Shown here piece after piece: positions 1 to 8,524 of a stretch of 64,000 nt of DNA; the first letter of the stretch is position 1; every line of letters begins with the position of its first letter. Below the pieces are notes generated by a model that was not told the DNA's origin, searched no databases, and saw only the letters and a list, made by a program, of their open reading frames with translations. Position numbers and translations under genes: made by a program. Source of the DNA: Neotamlana laminarinivorans (GTDB taxonomy: Bacteria > Bacteroidota > Bacteroidia > Flavobacteriales > Flavobacteriaceae); assembly GCF_020523925.1 (NCBI RefSeq), contig NZ_JAJAPW010000005.1:124001-188000 (forward strand), given 5' to 3'.

Positions 1-641
1 TAGCTTCTAACGGGTTAGGAAGAATGGCAAAACTAACAGGAAATTTAAATTTACCTAAAATTGAAATATTAGGGGCTTATGCTTTCGTGGGGCCTGATGC
101 AGCAGATGGAACACATATTACAGGTTTAAATTTAGGAAGTTCACTTACAGAGGTAGATACTAATTCATTTTATAGATTACGAGATTTGTCGTTACTAACA
201 GTGGGTACAGATACACCACCAGCTTTAGCCGCAGGAGCAACTGCTTTCGATTTAAATACCACGCCTAGTAGTGGTTTAGTTTCAGATATTTCTTTAGAAG
301 TGCCTACACCTACTGGAGTTTCAAATTATAGTATGGCAGATGGATGGTCTCAGTTTACAAATATTTCAGATAATTCGTCTTTAAGTACTGATAATATCTA
401 TGTAAATAGTTTAGGTTTTGCAATCTATCCAAATCCAGCAACACAAGTTATTTCAATTAAAAACACCGAAGGTTTAAACGCACAAATTAAAGTAAGCGAT
501 TTAAATGGAAGAATTTTAATAAGTAAAAATATCAATAATGATTTGTCTAAAATAAATATATCTAGCTTAAATGCTGGTATGTATTTATTCAAAATTACAA
601 CTCAAGGGAGAGAGTTTGTTATGCGTATAGTAAAACAATAA
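1..641 (+). CDS. T9SS-secreted leucine-rich-repeat protein, C-terminal part (5' truncated by window)
   Basis: The reading frame is open from base 3 to the stop at 639-641, so the gene begins outside the window and the ATG at 24 is internal. The visible part starts with BspA-like leucine-rich repeat sequence (NLNLPKIEILGAYAF; ITGLNLGSSLTEV). It ends with a typical type IX secretion C-terminal domain: a YPNP motif, a beta-rich segment containing SDLNGRIL, then LNAGMYLFKI and a basic end (MRIVKQ). Known for this family: such proteins cross the outer membrane by T9SS and are anchored or released. The ligand or role cannot be told from the fragment. An intrinsic terminator follows. Confidence 0.85.
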   Translation, partial: ASNGLGRMAKLTGNLNLPKIEILGAYAFVGPDAADGTHITGLNLGSSLTEVDTNSFYRLRDLSLLTVGTDTPPALAAGATAFDLNTTPSSGLVSDISLEVPTPTGVSNYSMADGWSQFTNISDNSSLSTDNIYVNSLGFAIYPNPATQVISIKNTEGLNAQIKVSDLNGRILISKNINNDLSKINISSLNAGMYLFKITTQGREFVMRIVKQ

Positions 642-674
642 ATTTACTGTAAGCAAGTATTTTAGTTTATTTAG

Positions 675-713
675 AAAAAGCCGTTATCAATGCAAAATTG
701 ATGCGGCTTTTTT
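675..713 (+). terminator. Intrinsic terminator after the T9SS protein
   Basis: The arms AAAAAGCCG and CGGCTTTTT enclose a second inner stem (ATCAAT/ATTGAT) and end in a run of T. It lies 34 bases past the stop codon of the first gene. No gene and no convincing promoter consensus was seen between it and the next start at 816. Confidence 0.85.
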
Positions 714-815
714 GTAAGAAAAGATACATTATTTATAGTTTATGGTTCATTATTTATATCTAAAATTTAAAACTTTTGGCAAATTGCATAACAAAGAATT
801 AAACTTTTATATGAA

Positions 816-2453
816 ATGAGTTTTTTAAAAAAAATAATTTTAAGCATTATTATAACAACAGCATTTTACCGTTTAAACGCACAAAATAATATTCAAATCG
901 ATGCAACTAAGCAAGGAGAAATATTTAATCATTATTGGAGTAAAATGGTTGGAGCTGGTAGAGCAAACGAAGCTTTGCGAGCTGGTTGGCTAGAGCAAAT
1001 GCAACAAGTACAAGAAAATTGTGGTTTCCAGTATGTACGATTTCATGGGTTGTTTCACGATGATATGTTTCCGGTAATTATAGAAAATGGAAAAACCGTA
1101 TATAATTGGCAATATATTGATGATGTTTTTGATAGACTCTTAGATTTAAATGTAAAGCCTTTTGTAGAATTAGCTTTTTTACCAACTAGTATGGCTGCTA
1201 AAAATTCTAAAACTGTTTTCTGGTGGAAAGCTAAAGTAACTCCAAAAGAAGATACCTTTACACAATGGCACGAATTAATTAAAGCTTTTACGCTACATTG
1301 TGTAGATCGTTACGGTATAAATGAGGTGCTTACATGGTATTTTGAGGTCTGGAACGAACCCAATCTTTATCCTTTTTTTTGGCACGGAACAAAATCGCAA
1401 TATTTCGAGTTGTATAAGCAATCTGCTTTGGCTATAAAAAGTGTTGATGAGCGATTAAAAGTGGGAGGTCCCTCTACAAGTAATTTTGTTCCCGATGCTC
1501 GATTCGATAATGAAATTATAAACAATCATGTCTCAGAAGAAATATTTAAAATTGAAGATATAAATGCCCTAGAATGGCACGGCGTATGGATTGAAGATTT
1601 TTTAAAATACTGTAAAAAAGAAAATTTACCAGTAGATTTTGTGTCTACACATCCATATCCAACAGATTATGCTTTTAATCCAGAAACAGGTAAAGGTCGT
1701 GGGCTTACTCGCTACGTACACTCTTTAAAAGAAGATTTAGTATGGCTTAATAAAACTATAGCAAAAAGTGCATATCCAAATGCAGAAATACATTTAACAG
1801 AATGGAATACTAGCCCAAGCAGTCGAGATGCCATGCACGATCGTTTACCTGCTGCAGCATACATTGTAAAATCAAATTTAGACTGTATTGGCTTAACAAA
1901 CTCTTTAGCATTCTGGACTTTTACAGATATTTTTGAAGAAAAAGGAGGCGCATCCAGTATTTTTCATGGGGGTTTTGGTATGATAAATTATCAAGGCTTA
2001 GTAAAGCCATCTTATCATGCCTATCGTATGTTACACCAATTAGGAAATCAACAATTGTACAAAGACGATTATGTATTTGTTAGTAAAAATTCTAAAGACA
2101 ATAAAATTGTAGCATTAGCTTATAATTACCCAGAAGAATATGAAAATGCAGTACCGTCGGGTACCAATAAGCGTGAAGACGGTACTTCTAAAAAAATAAA
2201 ATTAACTTTAACTAATTTAAAACCAGATAGTTTATTTCAAATTGAAATATTAGATAAAGATCACGGTAATATTCACAATTTTTGGGAATCTATGGGTAAA
2301 CCAGAGCCGCCAACACGAGCTCAAATTAAAACTATGAAAGCTTATGCAAACACCATGAAAACTAAATTTATAAAAGTAAACAATAATGGCGTGTTAACTA
2401 TTAACCATGAAATAACGCCGTGGAGTTTGGTTCTAATTAAACAAGTTAACTAA
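816..2453 (+). CDS. Secreted glycoside hydrolase family 39 (beta-xylosidase-like)
   Basis: A 545-aa protein with a signal peptide of about 22 residues ending NAQ. The body is a GH39-type (beta/alpha)8 barrel. The acid/base glutamate sits in VWNEPN (E181), and a second glutamate in HLTEWNTS (E329) fits the nucleophile. Characterised GH39 enzymes are beta-xylosidases and alpha-L-iduronidases, with other specificities in newer members, so the substrate is not certain. The ATG at 811 is followed at once by a stop, which fixes the start at 816. The next gene, a lipoprotein, starts 10 bases later, and a fucose catabolic operon lies downstream, which suggests algal polysaccharide use. Confidence 0.85.
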   Translation: MSFLKKIILSIIITTAFYRLNAQNNIQIDATKQGEIFNHYWSKMVGAGRANEALRAGWLEQMQQVQENCGFQYVRFHGLFHDDMFPVIIENGKTVYNWQYIDDVFDRLLDLNVKPFVELAFLPTSMAAKNSKTVFWWKAKVTPKEDTFTQWHELIKAFTLHCVDRYGINEVLTWYFEVWNEPNLYPFFWHGTKSQYFELYKQSALAIKSVDERLKVGGPSTSNFVPDARFDNEIINNHVSEEIFKIEDINALEWHGVWIEDFLKYCKKENLPVDFVSTHPYPTDYAFNPETGKGRGLTRYVHSLKEDLVWLNKTIAKSAYPNAEIHLTEWNTSPSSRDAMHDRLPAAAYIVKSNLDCIGLTNSLAFWTFTDIFEEKGGASSIFHGGFGMINYQGLVKPSYHAYRMLHQLGNQQLYKDDYVFVSKNSKDNKIVALAYNYPEEYENAVPSGTNKREDGTSKKIKLTLTNLKPDSLFQIEILDKDHGNIHNFWESMGKPEPPTRAQIKTMKAYANTMKTKFIKVNNNGVLTINHEITPWSLVLIKQVN

Positions 2454-2463
2454 TATAAAAACC

Positions 2464-3207
2464 ATGAAAAATTTAAAACTACCGTTAATTGCGGCTTTAA
2501 TTGCCACAGTATTTTTTACTGTTTTTGTTTCGGGTTGCCAAAACGAAAAAAACTTTATAATTAATGAAGCTGAAGTCGAAGCATCATTAATTTATGAAAA
2601 TGATTTTGATGATGATTTAACCGATTGGCAGATAGAACAAATGGAAGGAGGTACAGTAGAGTTAAACAACGGAAAGTTAGAGATTAACGATGTTAAAGGT
2701 TGTACTGTTTGGTTAAAAGAAAAATTTACAGGTCCTATAATAATAGAATACAATGTGGTTATTATTCAAAATGGTGGTTTAAATGATAGAGTTTCAGATT
2801 TAAATTGTTTCTGGATGGCTACAGACCCGAAAAATCCTGGCAATTTATTTGCTAATAGCGCCCAACGCAAAGGTAAATTTTCAAACTACGATAGTCTACA
2901 ATTATATTATATGGGTGTTGGGGGCAATCACAATAAAACAACCCGATTTCGAAGGTATACGGGCACTGGCGAACGTCCACTGTTACCAGAACACGATTTA
3001 AGTGATTCTAAATATATGTTAGAACCCAATAAAACGTATCATATAAAAATTGTAGCAAATAATGGGATAATTCAGTATTACAGAAATGGTGAATTATTTT
3101 CTAATTATAAAGACGAAGCACCTTACACATCGGGCTATTTTGGATTTAGAACAGTAAAAAATCATATGACTGTAGATGATTTTAAAGTGTATCAAATAAA
3201 ATCTTAA
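2464..3207 (+). CDS. Surface lipoprotein, DUF6250-like (lectin/glucanase-type fold)
   Basis: A 247-aa protein with a lipoprotein signal (FVSGC, lipidated Cys25). The mature part begins YENDFDDDLTDWQ and carries the motif SDLNCFWMATDP. It ends with a GYFGFRTVKNHMTVDDFKVY segment typical of jelly-roll (concanavalin-A-like) domains. I assign it to DUF6250 or a close relative from memory of these motifs. Such proteins occur in Bacteroidota polysaccharide-utilisation loci and may bind or cleave glycans; no catalytic assignment is possible here. It follows the GH39 gene after 10 bases and is probably cotranscribed. Confidence 0.65.
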   Translation: MKNLKLPLIAALIATVFFTVFVSGCQNEKNFIINEAEVEASLIYENDFDDDLTDWQIEQMEGGTVELNNGKLEINDVKGCTVWLKEKFTGPIIIEYNVVIIQNGGLNDRVSDLNCFWMATDPKNPGNLFANSAQRKGKFSNYDSLQLYYMGVGGNHNKTTRFRRYTGTGERPLLPEHDLSDSKYMLEPNKTYHIKIVANNGIIQYYRNGELFSNYKDEAPYTSGYFGFRTVKNHMTVDDFKVYQIKS

Positions 3208-3227
3208 AGCGTATTTGTGCTGTAAAG

Positions 3228-3288
3228 TCTAACAATCTGTTTAATTTTGCATTACCAATTGCCAAATTAAAAAGACAGACGTGTTAGA
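3228..3288 (+). repeat. Long imperfect inverted repeat just before the AraC start codon
   Basis: TCTAACA at 3228-3234 pairs with TGTTAGA at 3282-3288. The arms continue inward through CTG/CAG and TTTAATTTTGC against GCCAAATTAAA, with small bulges. The 3' arm ends two bases before the ATG at 3291. It could be a DNA operator for a dimeric regulator or a hairpin in the mRNA leader that limits translation. The inner part of the 3' arm is shared with the leader of the fucose operon at 4258-4278. Confidence 0.6.
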
Positions 3289-3290
3289 TT

Positions 3291-4187
3291 ATGAAGTTAC
3301 ATTTTCTTGATAGAAGTAGTTTAAACAACAGCTCATTTAGTGCTAGAGTTAATGAATATCCAAATTTTTTAAAAGTTTGGCACTATCATCCAGAAATGGA
3401 ACTGGTAGTTATTTTAAAAAGTCAAGGTACTTGTTTTGTTGGAGACAGTATCGAGAAATTTAAACCAAAAGATATTGTTTTAATCGGTAAAAATTTGCCG
3501 CATATGTGGCAAAACGATCCAGAATATTTTAAAGAAGGTTCTCAATTAAAAGCTAAAGCAGTATCGGTTCATTTTAAAAAAGATTTTTTAGGTAGTTATT
3601 TTTTTGAAACACCAGAAATGATTCATCTTCTAGAATTGTTTGAGCGTGCTAAATTCGGACTTAAATTTTTAAAAGTACCCAATCGTTTAATTAACGAAAT
3701 TACAAAACTACCAGAGTTAGATGGTTTTAATAAAACCATTGCCTTTTTAAATGTTTTAAACAAACTTGCTAAGCATAAAAACACTCAAAAATTAACCAGT
3801 CATGGTTTTGTAAATTCATTTAGGTTAACAAAAAGTAAGGTTCAAGATAAAGTACAAGCTTATATTTTTAATAACTTTAATAAGGACATAAATTTAGAGG
3901 AAGCTGCAAAAATAGCTAGCATGAATGCATCAGCTTTTAGTCGTTATTTTAAGCGTGTAAACAGAAAAACATTTTCTAGATATGTAACCGAAATTAGGGT
4001 TGGCTATGCTTGTAAACTATTAATTGAGAGCAAATTTAATATTGCAGCTGTTTGTTTTGAGTCCGGTTTTAAGAATATCTCAAATTTTAATAGGCAATTT
4101 AAGGTTATTATGAATTGTACCCCTTCAGAATTTTTAAAAAACTATAAATCGGAAGCTTCTGAAGAGGAAAAAAGTTATTCTGTTTAG
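3291..4187 (+). CDS. AraC-family transcriptional regulator
   Basis: A 298-aa protein. The N-terminal cupin-like sugar-sensing domain shows VWHYHPEMELV near residues 29-39. The C-terminal AraC double helix-turn-helix covers about residues 190-290, with LEEAAKIASMNASAFSRYFK and GFKNISNFNRQFK as the two recognition regions. It lies between the GH39/lipoprotein pair and the L-fucose operon, all on the same strand, so it is the likely regulator of one or both. The inducer would by inference be fucose or an intermediate. Its own leader holds a large inverted repeat that suggests autoregulation. Confidence 0.9.
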   Translation: MKLHFLDRSSLNNSSFSARVNEYPNFLKVWHYHPEMELVVILKSQGTCFVGDSIEKFKPKDIVLIGKNLPHMWQNDPEYFKEGSQLKAKAVSVHFKKDFLGSYFFETPEMIHLLELFERAKFGLKFLKVPNRLINEITKLPELDGFNKTIAFLNVLNKLAKHKNTQKLTSHGFVNSFRLTKSKVQDKVQAYIFNNFNKDINLEEAAKIASMNASAFSRYFKRVNRKTFSRYVTEIRVGYACKLLIESKFNIAAVCFESGFKNISNFNRQFKVIMNCTPSEFLKNYKSEASEEEKSYSV

Positions 4188-4202
4188 GTCTTTTTTGTAA
4201 GG

Positions 4203-4210
4203 TATTTTTG
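4203..4210 (+). promoter_or_regulatory. Possible -7 box for the fucose operon
   Basis: TATTTTTG matches the Bacteroidota -7 consensus TAnnTTTG in the gap between the AraC gene and the dehydratase gene. No good TTG was found at the usual upstream distance, so this is weak. If it is used, the leader is about 105 nt and contains the operator-like motif at 4259-4278. Confidence 0.35.
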
Positions 4211-4258
4211 CAATAACTCATGTGAGGTCTACTTAAAGGCAAAAATAATACTAGTATC

Positions 4259-4278
4259 TGTCAAATTAAAATTAGACA
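4259..4278 (+). promoter_or_regulatory. Candidate AraC operator in fucose operon leader
   Basis: TGTCAAATTAAAATTAGACA has inverted outer arms (TGTC/GACA) and an AT core. A near copy, TTGCCAAATTAAAAAGACAG, lies at 3259-3278 in the AraC leader. Two copies of one motif in front of the regulator and in front of the operon beside it are what an autoregulated local activator would need. No binding data are available. Confidence 0.5.
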
Positions 4279-4323
4279 AAATCTTTATTAGGCAGTAATA
4301 TTGCTTTAATAAACCAACGACTA

Positions 4324-5985
4324 ATGAGTACAGCGAATACGGTATTAAAAATACATCCTAAAGATAACGTTATAGTAGCCTTAAGAGATTTAGAAAAAAA
4401 CACGAAAGTGTCTCTAAATTCTGAAGATTATATTCTCAATGATACTATTCCTGCAAAACATAAATTTGCTACGCAAGCCTTTAAAAAAGGTGATGCCGTT
4501 TATATGTATGGGGTTTTAGTTGGACGAGCTAAAAAAGATATCGCCAAAGGCGGATTAATTAGTACTACAAATTTAGAGCACGATACCGAAACTTACGCAG
4601 CTAACAACGAAAAAAATAAAATTGAGTGGGAGCAACCCGATTTTTCAAAGTTTATAACTAAAACATTTAAAGGTTACCACAGGGCAGATGGTAAAGTTGG
4701 AACCGAGAATAATTGGTTAATTATACCGTTAGTGTTTTGCCAAAATAGAAATGTTGAGGTTTTAAAACACGCGCTTTTAGAAAAATTGGGTTTCAGTAAA
4801 GAGCAGCATTTAAAATTAGATGTTGATGCTTTAATTGAAGATTATAAAAATGGAGCTTCAACCGAAGCCATTTTAAATAAAGATATTTTAAAATCTTCTC
4901 AACATAAGGAGAAGAATCCATTATTTCCAAATATAGATGGCATTCATTTCTTAACTCACGAAGGTGGCTGTGGTGGTGCAACTTCAGATTCTGTGGCGCT
5001 TTGTCATTTATTGGCAGGTTATATTAATAACCCAAATGTGGCTGGAGCAACCATTTTAAGTTTAGGTTGCCAACATGCACAAGCTAGTATTTTACAAGAT
5101 GCTTTAAATAAAATGTCGCCCGAACATAAAAAACCTATTTATGTTCTAGAGCAGCAGCATATAGCTTCTGAAGAAGTACTTTTAGCCGAAGCCGTTAAAA
5201 AAACTTTTGTTGGTTTAATTGAAGCTAATAAAATAGAACGAAAACCAGCGCCATTAAGTAAATTGGTTATTGGTTTAGAGTGTGGTGGTTCCGATGGCTT
5301 TTCAGGTATTTCTGCAAATCCAACCTTAGGATATGTTTCCGATTTAATTGTGGCTCTTGGTGGTGCAAGTGTGTTGTCAGAATTTCCAGAGTTAAATGGT
5401 GTTGAGCAGGAAATGATTAATAGATGTACAAAGGTTGAAAACGCTAAAAAGTTTTCACAAATAATGTCTACTTACAATGCTAAGGCCGATGCTTTAGGAG
5501 CAGGTTTTTATGCAAATCCTTCACCAGGAAATATAAAAGATGGATTAATTACTGATGCTATTAAATCTGCTGGTGCTGCAAAAAAAGGAGGAAGTTCTCC
5601 AGTTGAAGATGTTCTAGACTACACAGAGCAAGTAACTCAACCAGGTTTAAATTTACTGTGTACGCCAGGAAACGATGTAGAGTCTACTACAGGTTTGGCA
5701 GGTTCTGGGTGTAATGTTATTTTATTTACCACAGGTTTAGGTACACCAACAGGTAACCCAATTACACCAGTTGTAAAGGTATCTACCAACTCAAAATTAT
5801 ACAATAAAATGCCTGATATTATAGATTTTAATGCAGGTACAATTATAGAAGGAACAACCTCTATTGAAGAAGCTGGCGAGCAGTTGCTAGACTTTGTAAT
5901 CGAGGTAGCTAGCGGTAAATTAACAAAAGCTAAGCAATTGCGTCAAGACGATTTTATTCCATGGAAACGCGGAATGTCCTTATAA
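4324..5985 (+). CDS. UxaA/altronate dehydratase family; predicted L-fuconate dehydratase
   Basis: A 553-aa protein of the altronate/galactarate dehydratase family. It has an N-terminal SAF-like domain of about 95 residues and a long C-terminal catalytic part with cysteine-bearing motifs THEGGCGGATSD, SLGCQHAQ and LECGGSDGFSG. The family removes water from sugar acids, usually with a metal centre. In this operon, next to fucose-pathway genes, L-fuconate to 2-keto-3-deoxy-L-fuconate is the most likely reaction. The Campylobacter jejuni fucose locus also has UxaA-type genes. Altronate as substrate is the alternative, but no uronate isomerase or reductase is nearby. Confidence 0.8.
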   Translation: MSTANTVLKIHPKDNVIVALRDLEKNTKVSLNSEDYILNDTIPAKHKFATQAFKKGDAVYMYGVLVGRAKKDIAKGGLISTTNLEHDTETYAANNEKNKIEWEQPDFSKFITKTFKGYHRADGKVGTENNWLIIPLVFCQNRNVEVLKHALLEKLGFSKEQHLKLDVDALIEDYKNGASTEAILNKDILKSSQHKEKNPLFPNIDGIHFLTHEGGCGGATSDSVALCHLLAGYINNPNVAGATILSLGCQHAQASILQDALNKMSPEHKKPIYVLEQQHIASEEVLLAEAVKKTFVGLIEANKIERKPAPLSKLVIGLECGGSDGFSGISANPTLGYVSDLIVALGGASVLSEFPELNGVEQEMINRCTKVENAKKFSQIMSTYNAKADALGAGFYANPSPGNIKDGLITDAIKSAGAAKKGGSSPVEDVLDYTEQVTQPGLNLLCTPGNDVESTTGLAGSGCNVILFTTGLGTPTGNPITPVVKVSTNSKLYNKMPDIIDFNAGTIIEGTTSIEEAGEQLLDFVIEVASGKLTKAKQLRQDDFIPWKRGMSL

Positions 5986-6008
5986 AATATTAACCCAACT
6001 AACATCAC

Positions 6009-6791
6009 ATGTCAAAATTTAGTTTAAAAAACAAAGTAGCTTTGGTTACTGGAGGCGGTAGCGGTATAGGTAAAGCCATATCGTTAACTTTTGCACAGCA
6101 AGGAGCCGAAGTACATATATTAGATTTTAATTTAGAAGCAGCCGAAGAAACGGTTAAAGAAATTGAAGCAACAAATGGTAAAGCTGCAGCACATAAATGC
6201 GATGTTGCCAGTAAAACTAATGTAGATAGCATTGTAGAAACCATTACAAAAAACGGAAACATCGATATTTTAATAAACAATGCGGGTATCGCTCACGTTG
6301 GAAATATTGAAGCTTGCGAAGAAGAAGATTTGGATAGGTTATACAATGTAAACATTAAAGGTGTTTATAACTGTATCAAATCGTGTTTGCCGGCCTTAAA
6401 AAAATCAGGTAACGGGGTTATTTTAAATTTAGCATCTATTGCATCAATAGTTGGTATAAACGATCGTTTTGCGTATTCTATGACTAAAGGTGCGGTGTTA
6501 ACCATCACCTATTCCGTAGCTAAAGATTATTTAAAAGATGGTATCCGTTGTAATTGTATAGCTCCAGGTCGTGTGCATACACCATTTGTAGATGGTTTTA
6601 TCAAAAAAAATTATCCAGGAAAAGAAGACGAAATGTTTGCTAAGTTATCACAAACGCAACCAATTGGCAGAATGGGTAAACCACAAGAAATGGCCGATTT
6701 AGTATTGTTTTTATGTTCAGATGAAGCCGGATTTATTACAGGTTCTAACTACGCAATCGATGGAGGATTTGTAACCTTAAACGGAAATTAA
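6009..6791 (+). CDS. SDR oxidoreductase; predicted 2-keto-3-deoxy-L-fuconate dehydrogenase
   Basis: A 260-aa classical short-chain dehydrogenase. It shows the cofactor motif TGGGSGIGKA, NNAG and an intact Tyr156-x3-Lys160 catalytic pair in AYSMTKG. It sits 23 bases after the dehydratase gene and 26 before the fumarylacetoacetase-family gene. That is the position expected for the enzyme that oxidises the 4-hydroxyl of 2-keto-3-deoxy-L-fuconate to give the 2,4-diketo acid. The pathway role is inferred from the order of genes; the enzyme class is clear from sequence. Confidence 0.85.
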   Translation: MSKFSLKNKVALVTGGGSGIGKAISLTFAQQGAEVHILDFNLEAAEETVKEIEATNGKAAAHKCDVASKTNVDSIVETITKNGNIDILINNAGIAHVGNIEACEEEDLDRLYNVNIKGVYNCIKSCLPALKKSGNGVILNLASIASIVGINDRFAYSMTKGAVLTITYSVAKDYLKDGIRCNCIAPGRVHTPFVDGFIKKNYPGKEDEMFAKLSQTQPIGRMGKPQEMADLVLFLCSDEAGFITGSNYAIDGGFVTLNGN

Positions 6792-6817
6792 TAAAACACT
6801 CAAAAAAATAATTTAAA

Positions 6818-7672
6818 ATGAAATTAATAAGATTTGGAGCTGTAGGCGAAGAAAAGCCTGGGGTTCAGTTAGCAAACGGAACTAAAATTGATGTTTCTGC
6901 TTTTGGGCAAGATTACAATGAAGATTTCTTTGGAAACGACGGTATCGAGAAATTAGCAAAGTGGTTAGAAACTAACCAAGCTAGTTGTCCAGAAATTGAT
7001 GATAATGTACGTTTAGGTGTGCCATTAACCAGACCATCAAAAATAGTTTGTGTAGGTTTAAACTATGCACAACACGCTGCCGAAGCTGGTATGGAAATTC
7101 CAAAAGAACCTGTATTATTCTTTAAATCTACAACAGCATTAGTTGGGCCTAACGACGATGTTATTATTCCAAAAAACAGTGAAAAGAGCGATTGGGAAGT
7201 AGAGTTAGCTATTGTAATTGGCAAAAAAGCATCATATGTAGAAGAAGCAGATGCTTTTAATCATATAGCAGGATATGTTTTACATAACGATGTAAGTGAG
7301 CGTGCTTTTCAAATAGAAAAATCTGGGCAGTGGTGTAAAGGTAAAGGTTGCGATACATTCGCTCCAGTAGGTCCGTTTATTGCAACAACAGACGAAATAG
7401 AGGATCCGAATAACTTAAACTTATGGTTAAAATTAAATGGCGAAGTAATGCAAAATAGTACAACTTCAGATTTTATTTTTAACGTACAACATGTGGTTAG
7501 CCATATTAGCCAATTTATGACGCTTTTACCTGGAGATATTATTTCTACAGGAACGCCATTTGGTGTTGGTTTAGGTTTAAACCCACCAATGTATTTAAAA
7601 GAAGGTGATGTTATGGAGTTAGGTATTGAAGGCTTAGGAGTTTCAAAACAAAACGTAAAAGCATACAAATAA
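6818..7672 (+). CDS. Fumarylacetoacetate hydrolase family; predicted 2,4-diketo-3-deoxy-L-fuconate hydrolase
   Basis: A 284-aa FAH-fold protein with a short N-terminal domain and a C-terminal catalytic domain. It carries LNYAQHAAEAGMEIP, DWEVELAIVIGK (metal-binding acids), DVSERAFQ, KGCDTFAPVGPFI and STGTPFGVG. Members with this length cleave or decarboxylate 2,4-diketo acids. In the non-phosphorylating fucose pathway the product would be pyruvate plus L-lactate. The stop TAA shares its last base with the ATG of the next gene at 7672, so the two are probably translationally coupled. Confidence 0.85.
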   Translation: MKLIRFGAVGEEKPGVQLANGTKIDVSAFGQDYNEDFFGNDGIEKLAKWLETNQASCPEIDDNVRLGVPLTRPSKIVCVGLNYAQHAAEAGMEIPKEPVLFFKSTTALVGPNDDVIIPKNSEKSDWEVELAIVIGKKASYVEEADAFNHIAGYVLHNDVSERAFQIEKSGQWCKGKGCDTFAPVGPFIATTDEIEDPNNLNLWLKLNGEVMQNSTTSDFIFNVQHVVSHISQFMTLLPGDIISTGTPFGVGLGLNPPMYLKEGDVMELGIEGLGVSKQNVKAYK

Positions 7673-8508
7673 TGCGTATTGATGCACATCAACATTTTTG
7701 GATTTTCAATCCAGTTAGAGATAGCTGGATTGACGATTCTATGTTGGTTATTAGAAAGGATTTTTTACCAAAGGATTTAAAGCCCATTTTAAAAGCCAAT
7801 AATATTGATGGTTGCATTGCCGTTCAAGCAGATCAATCTGAAAAGGAAACTAATTTTTTATTAGAATGTGCCTTAAATAATCCTTTTATAAAAGGTGTTG
7901 TTGGTTGGATAGATTTGTGTAACGAAAACGTGGAAGAAAGATTAAAGCATTTTACGCAAAACAAATTATTTAAAGGTGTTAGGCATATTGTACAGGCTGA
8001 AACAGAAGATTTTGTTTTACGAAACGATTTTCTAAACGGAATTAGCAAATTAAGTAAATATAACTTAGTTTACGATATTTTGGTTTTTCCAAATCAATTA
8101 GAAAATGTAATAAAAATGGTAGCTAAGTTTCCAGAGCAAGAATTTGTTCTAGATCATATAGCGAAGCCAAAAATTTCAGAAGGATTAATAGCAAATACCA
8201 ACTGGAAAACTAATATTAAGCGTTTAGCATCGTATAAAAATGTATCTTGTAAAGTGTCGGGAATGATTACCGAAACACAAGATTTTAAGTGGGAAGAAAA
8301 AGATTTTTACGAATTTTTAAATGTAGTTGTTGAAGCTTTTGGCACAGACAGATTACTTTTTGGTTCCGATTGGCCAGTGTGTTTATTGGCAGGAGAATAC
8401 CAAGATGTGCTTCAAATTATAGAACAATATTTTAGTGCATTCTCAAAAGAAGATGTTAGTAAAATTATGGGAGATAATGCAGCTAGAATATATAAGCTAA
8501 ACAACTAA
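7672..8508 (+). CDS. Amidohydrolase 2 family; predicted L-fuconolactonase
   Basis: A 278-aa TIM-barrel metal hydrolase. The N-terminal HxH motif is in IDAHQHFWIFNP, a later His is in VLDHIAKP, and the catalytic Asp is in LLFGSDWPV. This is the pattern of the COG3618 lactonases that open L-fucono- or L-rhamnono-1,4-lactone. It overlaps the FAH gene by one base and is followed after 16 bases by the second SDR. The substrate is inferred from the operon. Confidence 0.85.
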   Translation: MRIDAHQHFWIFNPVRDSWIDDSMLVIRKDFLPKDLKPILKANNIDGCIAVQADQSEKETNFLLECALNNPFIKGVVGWIDLCNENVEERLKHFTQNKLFKGVRHIVQAETEDFVLRNDFLNGISKLSKYNLVYDILVFPNQLENVIKMVAKFPEQEFVLDHIAKPKISEGLIANTNWKTNIKRLASYKNVSCKVSGMITETQDFKWEEKDFYEFLNVVVEAFGTDRLLFGSDWPVCLLAGEYQDVLQIIEQYFSAFSKEDVSKIMGDNAARIYKLNN

Positions 8509-8524
8509 TCAACAAACTAAATTA

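Noticed and set aside
24-26. ATG at 24 as the start of the first gene
   Set aside because: The frame is open to base 3 and the protein begins inside a leucine-rich repeat, so the true start lies left of the window.
4793-4981. Minus-strand reading frames inside the fucose operon and other genes
   Set aside because: They lie fully inside well-supported genes, have no family features and no promoter or start context.
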